Source: Wolfiporia cocos
Taxonomy: Eukaryota > Basidiomycota > Agaricomycetes > Polyporales > Phaeolaceae
Assembly (NCBI GenBank): GCA_029448655.1
Contig: JACCLO010000003.1
Coordinates: forward strand, 2,914,001-2,978,000
Reading direction: 5' to 3'
DNA: 64,000 nucleotides
The notes beneath the pieces were generated by a model. It searched no databases. It was given only the letters and a program-made list of their open reading frames with translations, and was not told the DNA's origin. Of the stretch, positions 22,458 through 31,446 are shown one piece after another; position 1 is the first letter of the stretch, and each line of letters begins with the position of its first letter. A program made the translations under genes and the position numbers.

Positions 22458-23399
22458 ACTACCCCCTTACACCTGGGTACTTGTTTGAACAAGGTTTTCC
22501 CCTCATTGAATGAGGCTTAACACCCTGTAAGTACTTTTAGGTCTAGAGACCTGGCTCAAAACACAGGTTCTGCCCCAGCCAATGGAAGGGCTTTCCCCAT
22601 GAATCTTCAAGGGTATTCATTGTGACTTGTCAGTCACCTCACTGAATATCAGATGCCACTTGTCAGCAATGCTGATAGAGTCCCAAAACTCGTAAAAATG
22701 GAGTTTTTTTGACACAACCCCCTCCTTCACGACATTTTCATAGTCAATATCACGGGTATAATCCCATAAATGAGGGATGTCATTGATGTGATCACAGATT
22801 TCCATGATATGTCGAATGAAGGTTTCATTGTAGTCGACTCCCATGTCTGGGAGGTCAAGTGCTGTTTGGAGCAGCTTGGTGATGTTGAACTGGTGGTGAA
22901 CTTGGTGCTGTTGGAAATTGTAACGTTCAGACGTGGGAACCAGTCACGTGCAAACACTAGGCTTTTAGCCCCCTTCTCCAAAAGGGCATAATGTCGTGGC
23001 TAAGCGACATTCTGGTTCCAGGTATATATGCACATCCTCCATTGCCTAATTGGGTAATGGTTTCACATGCTTACCACTTTTCGTGGGCTCAGCCGTGTTA
23101 GACCTGTAACAGAAATGACAAGGGTCGTAGTACGTTGCTAGTACATAATGACGGGTGTTGGAAACGTAAATGAGGTTGAGATGTTCCCTTTGACAAGTCA
23201 AAGTGGAAGGACATGGTGAGGGTGAAGGGCTTGCAGAGCAAGGTCTCCTTGAATAGGTACCTGGGGTAATGACCCGGGTGTGGACTGGGGCGCCATTATG
23301 TTTGATGACAATGGTACGGGTGCAGTATTCTCTCAGCATAACTATTGATCAAGGTATAAGAATGAAGAAAGTCCTTAGAAGGATGAAAACAAAAGTTTA

Positions 23400-24530
23400 A
23401 AATAGAAGTATTTAGTAGCCATTTCCATTTCTTGTGCCCTTTTTTCCATTGACCCAAGTCTTGTCAGACTTATGATGCCAGAGAAATCCTTGTCAGGATT
23501 CTATTGCCTTTGACTACAGTTCTTTAAACTTGTAATTCAAGGCGGCCATTCCGCGCATGATACTACATAACCTATCTACGTCCCTATTGTCCTTCCCATT
23601 CCTCAAGTACTTTCCGATCACCTTCAAGTCTTGCTGAATCTCTCTAAGGTCCTTGTTCTCTACTTTGTTGTAGAGAACTGCCTGAGGGAAGTTGTTTCAC
23701 AGGTCTCGATAAGACCATATGAGGGCTATGAGAATGTGGTGTCGATGGTGGGGATCAGGTGTTGACCCCACTGGTACTTTTTGAAAGTGCACTTCACATG
23801 GCTGCAATTAGTGCCTTCAGGGAAATTGCCAATGTGGTCCTTGATCCACTCTGCTTCTATGGTGACCTCCTTGCCAATGCAAGTGGCCACCTCCTTCGAC
23901 ATATCAGGAGGTGGTTGGAGGTCGGAAGTGGCAGTGTAGGAATGTGGACAGTATGTGGCCTTGTGGGCCTCATAGAAGGCTTTCACCGCAGCTTCTTCTG
24001 AGCGTCGCTTGCAGGCGCGCTCAGCAAAAAACTGCTTTGATTGCTCTTCAGCAGCTTTGAGGTGGTGGGTGTGGTCTAGGTTGGACTCTATAGTCTATGT
24101 GTTGTATTCAAGTTGCTCCTCAGTCATCATGGGGGGGAGCTTGAGCTTTTTGGGCTCAAAGGGGTTGAAGCAGGGTCCGTGATAGCAGGGCTTCTTGATG
24201 AGGTTCTTGACCTCCTTCGTGCTCTTGGACAGGATGTCTCAGAGCTCCGGCTTGCCAGTTGCCATGTTGGTTACCACCATTTTGTTGGGTGGTGCAGCGG
24301 TGGATTGGTGGGCCTTGTGTGTGGCGATCTGCTGGCTGTGGGTCGTCATGGCACAGAGCGGGCCTATGCAGAGGCAGGCCTCAATGGTGCAGGTGGAAGC
24401 GGCTTGGCAGTCAGCGGGCATGGCTAATGGACTATGTAAGAAAGTGTAACTAAACACTAATTCTACAAGGTAGGTACAGAAAATCTTGATAGGCTGAGTC
24501 TTGAGTTGTCTGTTTGATGTTGTGCACATA
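23400..24530 (-). pseudogene. Gag-like decayed ORF region of the retrotransposon
   Basis: Reading leftward from about 24530, the minus strand is open except for scattered stops and contains PPNKMVVTNMATGKPEL, then KPCYHGPCFNPFEPKKLKLP, a charged helix (AAEEQSKQFFAERACKRRSE) and SDLQPPPDMSKEVATCIGKE, with DLREIQQDLKVIGKYLRNGK further on (about 23650). The position next to the 5' LTR and the charged helical make-up fit a gag gene, but no CCHC knuckle is seen and I cannot place the family. Confidence 0.45.
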
Positions 24531-25115
24531 ACGTTGGTGTGTCAGCGTCATAACGGAGTTCTCTCTAACTCCACCCAGAAGAGTGGGGATACAACACCTT
24601 TGGTGGACCTACACCTGGGTGGAAATTCGTTTAGAGTATTGCACTCAGGGTGATATAACCCATAATCACTTAGTGTCAGGATACATCAGCGATCCTTTGC
24701 CTCATAGTCCCGAGTGGGGAGTACGTCTCAGGGAGATGCCCGGAAGCTTCTTGACCTATAGAGAACGGCACAGGGCCTTCCTCCTTTACACATGTAAAGT
24801 GATCCCTTTTACGTCTATTTGGGTAAGATGGCCTACTTATTCGAGGATTGCACAGTCAGGAGTTAACCCTAGTCGGCATGATGATCCAAGAATGTTTTCA
24901 GACTTAGTCGCCTGTTCTTGTCAGAACAGACGACCACCACTTAGAGCCTGTGGATCGGCTATAGTGACCCTAAGGTCGGTATCCCCCAGAGCCCACAAAG
25001 ACAAACCCCAATGCTTGTCAGCAAGGGGGTAGCACGATGACAACGACGAGCCTGTGAAGCAAAGAAACCCCAGGACCCAATCAAGGGCCAGGGAGTAAAT
25101 AAAGATCTAGCAAAG

Positions 25116-26671
25116 TGTCACAAGCTACTTACTTGCAGATGGGTATGCGGCTCAAGGTGTTATGAGGCAAAGTTGTAACAAAGTACAATGCGGCAAGCAG
25201 AGGTGATAATGACAAAGTTGCTAGATCTGAGGGTAAGTGCTCAGAGGGTAGTACTTTAAATACATGTTGTATAGGCCCCTAAGGACCCTAAAGTGAGACC
25301 CCTTGTACTTATGGGTACAATACTGATTGGACGACCAGTAATGGTGTCATATCATAAATCAGCCAATGGGATATATGTCTCAACTATACATGTGACAACC
25401 ACTGGTAAGTGACTAAGGCCAACCCATGTCCAAGGGTAGTGGCCTGGATTCAATGATGTCATGTGATGTAACTAAGATCATGTGCTCCCTCCACGATCTA
25501 ATCCATAGAGCCTGGACTATAGCCATGACCTTTAGGCAAGGTCTTGTGACTTGCGGCTTGTAACTATATAGTGGGGATGGGCAACCCCACCTAGAAATGT
25601 GTCCTGAGCTTATCACGTCGGAGTCTGAACTACCTACCCAATATGGTATTTAGATGCTGAGACTGCGAATGTGGCGCTATTGACGCTGGTACTATTGGGA
25701 CCTGAGCCTGTACCACTGTAGACATGGCTATGTACTGCAACATTCATTCGAGATGTAAGCTACATAGATGCTCAAGATATAACGAAACATACAATGAGCC
25801 CTTGATATCTTTGTCAGTTCTTTTCAGTGACTCCTTGACAATATCAAGCCATCGAACACGACGTGGCGGCGCTTGCATCCCAGTTAGGAAGGCAGGTGCA
25901 TTCATACAACTGGCACATAAATATTCTGCACCTCACAAGTACATTCATTCTGTAGGTAGGTAATGATCTCAGAGCGCTTTCTTGATAGTGTAGTTTCAAC
26001 CTGAGTAATCTGAGGGTCCTATCGATTTTCACATCATGATTGGCAAGCATTCTAAATCATACTCCCATACATTGATGGATTGATATCTCCTCCTTCAACA
26101 GTGATCTACCACAGAAACCTAGTACACAGATCGATTTTGTTGTCTGCTTTTCCGCAGAAATTGTTGGGAACACATTTCCGTTAAACTGTCTCGTAGTTGC
26201 AGTGTGCCATGCGTGATGTACAAAATTGTACAGTACAAATTTTATCTCAAAATTCTGTTCCGAAGAAATTGATGTTTTCAATGTTCTGAGCAATACATCC
26301 CATTGACACAAGGCATGAATGTTTTTATCTGAGGAGCCTTTACATTGATACCATCGCACTCTGCGCACCAAGCTCGTGCCGCAGTGAGAGCTGTCCGGCA
26401 TGTACTGTGGCGTGTGATAGACGCCGGACATATGGAATTTGCCGCTCCCCTACGGTTGCCCCTCCCCATATATAGTCTGGCATGATGGCAGTTGCTTAGA
26501 TAAGCTATTCCCACAATCATGTGCTTTTGTGCAATGTTGTAGCCCCATAAGGGAATTATCATGTGACACTTGAGCACCCATGTGGCATGTGATGGTTAAG
26601 GCATAAATTGCAAAAGAAAATCGGAGACACAAGTCTTTTTTGAGGATAGAAACCCTGTGAAAACTGTGACA
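25116..26671 (-). repeat. Right LTR (5' LTR of the minus-strand element), split by a TIR insertion
   Basis: Direct copy of the left LTR with the same termini, interrupted at 25572-26468. Without the insert it is about 652 bp, about 150 bp longer than the left LTR because of the segment 25317-25470. Confidence 0.9.
25572..26468. mobile_element. TIR element copy 2 (7-bp TSD TATATAG) inside the right LTR
   Basis: Inverted ends TGGGGATGGGCAACC (25572-25586) and GGTTGCCCCTCCCCA (26454-26468) match at 14 of 15 positions; TATATAG is duplicated at 25565-25571 and 26469-26475. The left LTR keeps the empty site CTATATAGTCTGG. The consensus end TGGGGANNRGCAACC is shared with copy 1. The minus strand near 26290-26430 encodes a Cys-rich piece (WCAECDGINVKAPQIKTF) but no full ORF. 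Confidence 0.9.
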
Positions 26672-27297
26672 TTGCCTTAATCTGTGCATCCTTTGCATTT
26701 AATCCTGAGCAATATGCATCCATCCATTGGACCATCTGATGCTCCCCTCGTTGGATCATAAGAAGGTCAACTGATCCCAGAGCTCTTGGCATGGTTTCTT
26801 GAAGTGCATGTGCAAGATTTTGTGCCTGTTTGCAGTCCTGGATGGAAGGGCAAGCCATGAATGTTGTCAAAAATGTTTTTGCAGCACAGAAACAGCATAT
26901 AGATTTTTGGCCATGTGTTCCTGTATCAGTCTAGCTATCAGGAGCTATTCTTTTCCTTTTTAATATAAAAACAAATTTTTTTGTTTGGCCTCGACCGATT
27001 TTGCCGCTGTACAAAAGTAGCGGTGTCTAAGTGATTCGCACCATGGATATGCAGCAAAGTATGAACTTGGATACAGCAATAGCGGGCTATGGCCCTGTCG
27101 CAATTCTAGGGCTGCCCCCTAGCGGCGATTGTAGGACTACCATCCCAGTACCCCAACGTATGAAGCGAGTAGGAAAGGGTTACAAAACGGCGACGCATCC
27201 AGGTGCGCGCGCCCGGCGTATATGCTACTTCGGCTGTACTACTTCCCGCTTGCTTGCCCAGACCGTCATGCCTACCGCAAATCGCAACAGGCCCAGC
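26672..27297. other. Right flank of the repeat block
   Basis: Old repeat DNA up to about 26950, with a minus-strand open stretch (26870-26672) containing WMDAYCSGLNAKDAQIKA. If the retrotransposon is removed, that frame continues on the far side at 18610, so the element landed in an older mobile-element ORF. From about 26960 composition changes to host type; 26960-27297 is downstream of PMM and shows no gene. Confidence 0.4.
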
Positions 27298-28388
27298 TCA
27301 CTCGGAGTCCGGCAGGAACAGCTCCTTGAGCAGGCGCGCAGTATCTGCAGGACTGGAGACTGCGTGCCCAATTGTGCGCGAGTCCGTATAGATTTCATAG
27401 TCGTTCCCGCCCTGAGAGGTGTCCATGACGCGCTGCTGGGGATCCGAGCCTTATGAACACACCTTGTGAGTCTTGTCACCGAAGAAGTGAATCTCTTCGA
27501 ACTGCTCGTCTTCCACATGCCGCAGGCAGTAGGTCTTGTCCCATCCATTCGGAAAAACGTCGAATGAGATCTGTCCGCCGATGGCGAACGTGAGCCCGTA
27601 GTCCGGGAACTTCTCCTTCAGCACGCTAACGAAAGCTGCGCGGACTCCATGTTGCTGCAGACGCGATCAGATGGGGCGAAAGGACGCGTGTAAGGTGCTT
27701 GCCTTGTCATACAAATTGAACTCGTTGCGTTCAGCGACTCTGCAGGTCAACAGGGTGAATGCAGCGACAAACACCCATTACACCATAACACACGTTGCAT
27801 TACGTCCGATTGGACTGACGTTGATCATTCCATTGCGGAATTCAATGAAGGTACCGCTGCGAACGTCCTATGAGCGCTGACGCACGAACAGCCCTGAACG
27901 CCATTACCGTTTTATCGGAATGTCTAAATCTGCGAGATAGTGAAGGATGAAGTTCACAAGGACCTTATACCGCTCCTCCCCCATGTATTTGATGAATGAT
28001 TGCGAGGGCAACGCTTGCCCCATCTTGTATGCCGTCAATCCATTCTCCGCGAAAGTGTAGTCAAACTCGTCCATGACTTTCGCCGCTGCTGTGTTAACAC
28101 GGAATTCATAGTATACGCGAAGCACGTACCTGAGGAGCCCGCCACGGACAGCTGCTCAGAGATCTTGACCAGGTCGGACCCTCCGACAACACCAATGACC
28201 GCTTTCTTACGCAGTGCGCGCAGAAGCCGGACCATGTCCGGCGACACTGGCTAGCAGGCATATTGAGGCTGCTTCATGCGGGCAACGCGGCAGGGTGTAC
28301 ATACTTGCCGCGCTGGAGTCAGTGTGTCATCCACGTCAAACAAGATGAGCGTCTTGAGCGGGCGGTCTGCAAAGGTTGCGGATACCAT
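27298..28388 (-). CDS. SEC53: Phosphomannomutase
   Basis: Converts mannose-6-phosphate to mannose-1-phosphate in the cytosol, feeding GDP-mannose for N-glycosylation, GPI anchors and O-mannosylation. Seven exons (28305-28388, 28130-28250, 27908-28088, 27794-27856, 27703-27739, 27463-27654, 27298-27411) join in frame to 263 aa, the normal size. The HAD-type motif FDVDDTLT gives the nucleophile Asp18 and acid/base Asp20; [30 protein letters not shown] and the Mg-binding FFGDKT follow in order. The intron at 27655-27702 starts with GC (aag|GCAAGC) and restores DK|QHGVRAA exactly. It lies in tandem behind VMS1. Confidence 0.96.
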
Positions 28389-28673
28389 CGCGGTCGTCGT
28401 GACAGAGAGGAGCCAGTGAGGATATGTATACGAGAACGGTCCTCAGAATGGAAGGAGCGAGCAAGCTGCACGGTCGTGATGTTGCTATGCATATATTATA
28501 TATCGTGATGTTGTTGTGCACGCCGCGCATCGATCAAGTGCTCGGGATCTCGATTTCCAGTGATGAGGGCGCAAACACACACGGTCACACATGGCCACAC
28601 GCCGTGGATCATCGTCCGCATTCAACACGAGCCCCAGAACCTGCGATCCGACATGGCTGCCCTGTGCCTACAG
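28389..28673. promoter_or_regulatory. Promoter region of PMM
   Basis: 285 bp between the VMS1 stop and the PMM start, both on the minus strand. It must contain the VMS1 terminator and the PMM promoter. A TATATATTATAT-like run lies near 28494-28503 on the plus strand. CACACACACGG near 28577 is a short dinucleotide run. Confidence 0.4.
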
Positions 28674-30949
28674 TCAGCGGCCACCGCCCATAGCCTTGAG
28701 ACGGGCCTCGGCAGCCCTCGCTCTCCGCTCCCGCTCAACCTTCGCCCTCATCTCCGGAGTGAGCCCCGCCACGCTTTCGCTCGCTCCTGAAGAGCCACCC
28801 AGCCTCCGCGGCCCAGTGGTCGGCTCAGCTCGCAGAGGCACCGCCCTGGTCTCCTGCACCTCGGGGACCACGGGGCTCGGGGCACGCGCCTCCTTCTCGC
28901 GCTCTCTCGCCTCACGCTCCTTCACGCGGTCCTTCAGTGCCTTCCGCCGCGCCTTCTTCTTTTCGTCTCTGCCCTCTTCTATCTCGGCGCTCAAGATGCT
29001 CGGCACACGCGCCCCTCTCTCAGTCCCAAGCCAGTCCCACCAGTCCAAATGAGCAGCGGCACATCGCCGGAAGACGTCGCGCACGGCGCGGGTACGCGCG
29101 AGGTCATACGCTGTGCGCCGCGAGCCCGATCGGAGCGCAGGAGCGTCGGATGCGTCTGACCCATGACCGTCAGAGTCTGCCGTACCAGCAGCTTTGATTG
29201 GGACGTCGAGCGTCGGATTGGCGCGCATGTCTTCAAGCAGCCATTTCGTGACCTCAGCTTGTCCTGCTCGTGCTGCGACCTGAAGCAGCGTGCCGCCCTT
29301 CTCCTCGGTCCAGTCGGGGACTGCGGCATCAATGCCACCGAGACCCGCACCCTCGCGCTCCCAGAACGTCTTGAGTGCGTCGAGCCGTCCTCGCGTGACC
29401 ATCTCAAGCAGTCTACTCCATTTATCGCGCAGGAGCTCCTCCTCGCGCGTCAATTGCTGGATCTTCGGTTTTGGCTTTTCAGGCTCGGCTTGTGAAACAG
29501 CTGCAGGTTTTGGCTTGGGCTTGGGAAGAGATGCTAGGTACGCCTCGTCTTGAGCGCGGAGTGCCTCTTCCGTCAAATGCGAGACCTTCACACGGGTGAG
29601 CTCCTGGAGGCACCGTGAAAGCTCGGATTGTGTCTACAGCAAAGGTCAGCACAGTAAGCGGCGTAGGTCATCCTGTAAGGAATAACTCACTGGACGACGA
29701 GTTGGGAATGGGAATGTGCGCAAGCGTTCGTCACCTAACTTTGAGGTTAGATCCGTGGCTTCCGCCAGCTTCTAGTATCGTCGTTTCGCACCTTTAGCGA
29801 TGATTGCGCCCTCGTAGTCTAAGAAGATGCGCCGATTTGACACACTCGCGCGAATGAATACGCGTTCGCATTGCTCGATTTCCTCCGCCCAGTCTTGCAA
29901 TAAGTTGCGGATGTCCTGTTACTTCCTTGTGTAAGGTGTGCACAAGCTGCAGTATGGAAGTTTGACTCACATCGCGCAACGCCTGCTCACCATATCGACG
30001 GAGCATAGCACCAGCACTGACGGCTTTACTCTTGGAATTGTCATTCATCGATTGTGATCCACCCTGCTTCCTTCGAGCTGTACAGCACACGTGAGAACAT
30101 GCGGAATGTCATAGATAATGCTCACGGACTTGTGTATCGGTGGAACGTCTTGTGTTTCAGCACCTCAATCTCTGGCTTAGGCTTCTTTGGCTTTCCTTTC
30201 TTCGACGATCCCCCGTTATCTTCCGTCTCGCCGTCGGGGGCTTTGACGCGGACAATGGCACCGGCAAAGTGCCCACCCGCGGTCATGAACATCGCCCAAG
30301 TCCGACCTTCTGCCCCACCTCTCTGCAGCTCCTTCAATTCATCTAGATACGACTCTGGCGTAGTAGACGTGGAGAAGATGGCTTTGTACACGCCAATTTG
30401 AGTGGAAGGAGGAGAGTGAAACCATGCGAGTGGCGTCTGCGGCACGGATGGCGATGAGTCGGCAGGCGAGGGTGACCGCGTGAGCTTGCGGGCTTTGTGG
30501 ATCAGAGTCGCGACGGCATCCGAGTCGGACGCGTCCGACTCGCCCTCAGACGACGATGCAGAGCCCGATATAGAGTCCTCAAGTCCTAGTGCACTGTAAG
30601 CCCGCCTCTATTGCATGTTCTCAGCGGGGATGGCGCGATGCTGGGACATACCATCGACTAGCTGCGCGAACTGGCTTTCTGAGACGGGGTTCCCGCCGTT
30701 CAGCCGCGCCTTGACGTTATACCGGTGCCAGTCGGAGCGGAAATGCAGCCGTTGCTCGTCAACGTCAGCGAAGGTCGCGCCTAGACAGATGTTGCAGGCG
30801 CGCGCGGCGGAGGCAGTGGCCGGCGCAGGTGCGGGAGACTCGGCTCGGCTCGGAGGCGGCGGGGCCTGATTCACAGCATTGCGAGGAATGAGAGTGTCTA
30901 GCAGTTCCTTTGGCAGAGAAAAGACGTGGTATTGGTACGAGGCGGACAT
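28674..30949 (-). CDS. VMS1: Vms1/ANKZF1 peptidyl-tRNA releasing factor
   Basis: Acts in ribosome-associated quality control: it cleaves peptidyl-tRNA on stalled 60S subunits and recruits Cdc48, protecting mitochondria from CAT-tailed proteins. Six exons (30652-30949, 30130-30585, 29971-30077, 29792-29915, 29691-29734, 28674-29633) give 662 aa. In order: a leucine-containing N-terminus, a C2H2-like finger (CNIC..HFRSDWH, about residues 52-75), the VLRF1 release-factor-like domain with the catalytic RRKQGGSQS motif, ankyrin-type helices (GGTLLQVAARAGQAEVTKWL), a charged coiled coil and a C-terminal VIM fitting RX5AAX2R (RERRARAAEAR). All introns are GT-AG; one donor is the unusual GTCCGT (30129). 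It is divergent from POL3. Confidence 0.94.
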
Positions 30950-31344
30950 AGTCGAGCACAGCAGATGGTTGATAATTGAGAGGGTGTGGGCGGTGGGTTC
31001 CGGCTTTGCGAAAGAGAGAAATATAAGAGGATAGCGCAGATCCAGATGACTCACGGCTCGGAGAGTCTCTGAAACGTTTCTGCGTCAGATCTTTTAGCAC
31101 AGCGTATGTTTAGTACTTCCATGGACACAGCCCCTCGCAGAGGCGTGCCGAGGATGGCGCAGGAGCAGGATGAGTCGGTGTCGCGCTCCCGGACGCGTAG
31201 ACGCGCGTGCCATACTAGCCAAACAACACCAAGCGCGTCTCGCCCCAGACGCGTCTTGGATATTGCTTCGCGTCTGCCTTCATCACGACATATCGCGCTT
31301 GCGCAAATCTGAACCACACGAAACATCCCAGATAGCTGTAGTCG
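30950..31344. promoter_or_regulatory. VMS1-POL3 divergent promoter
   Basis: 395 bp shared by two divergent genes. It carries exact ACGCGT boxes at 31193 and 31249 and related ACGCGC and CGCGTC words nearby; two more ACGCGT lie in POL3 intron 1. A 68-codon frame starting at 31106 runs through it but shows no domain and is best seen as chance. Confidence 0.6.
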
Positions 31345-31446
31345 ATGGCGACCACGTCACCATCCTCAAAGGAGAACGTCCCTCTAACGCGGTGAGTGCG
31401 GCCGACTCGTACAAGAGACGCGTTGTGCACTCATTCTGCGACGCGT
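31193..31446. promoter_or_regulatory. Cluster of four MCB (ACGCGT) boxes at POL3
   Basis: ACGCGT occurs at 31193-31198, 31249-31254, 31418-31423 and 31441-31446. In yeasts this MluI cell-cycle box binds MBF and drives G1/S transcription of replication genes, POL3 among them. Two boxes lie upstream of the start codon and two in intron 1. That they work here is inference. Confidence 0.6.

Larger units (their letters stand above)
18616..26671 (-). mobile_element. LTR retrotransposon with both LTRs, non-autonomous or decayed, TSD TTGCC
   Basis: Two direct LTRs (18616-20221 and 25116-26671) are flanked by TTGCC at 18611-18615 and 26672-26676. Both begin TGTCACAAGCTACTTACTTG and end CTGTGACA. On the minus strand a purine tract (TTGAGGAGGGGGTAA, complement of 20222-20236) abuts the LTR at 20221, fixing the orientation as minus. 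Each LTR carries a later TIR insertion; subtracting these leaves an element of about 6.0 kb. The interior holds frameshifted minus-strand coding pieces but no reverse transcriptase, RNase H or integrase motif that I can see. Over the first 200 bp the LTRs differ at eight sites, all transitions. The left LTR lacks about 150 bp present in the right one (about 25317-25470). Confidence 0.9.

Noticed and set aside
28591..29553. Plus-strand frames overlapping VMS1
   Set aside because: Ser/Arg/Pro-rich mirror of a GC-rich minus-strand exon that closes perfectly as Vms1.
31106..31312. Small plus-strand ORF upstream of POL3
   Set aside because: Arg/Ser-rich, no domain, and it coincides with the ACGCGT-rich promoter. 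POL3 has a better start at 31345 with a matching intron.
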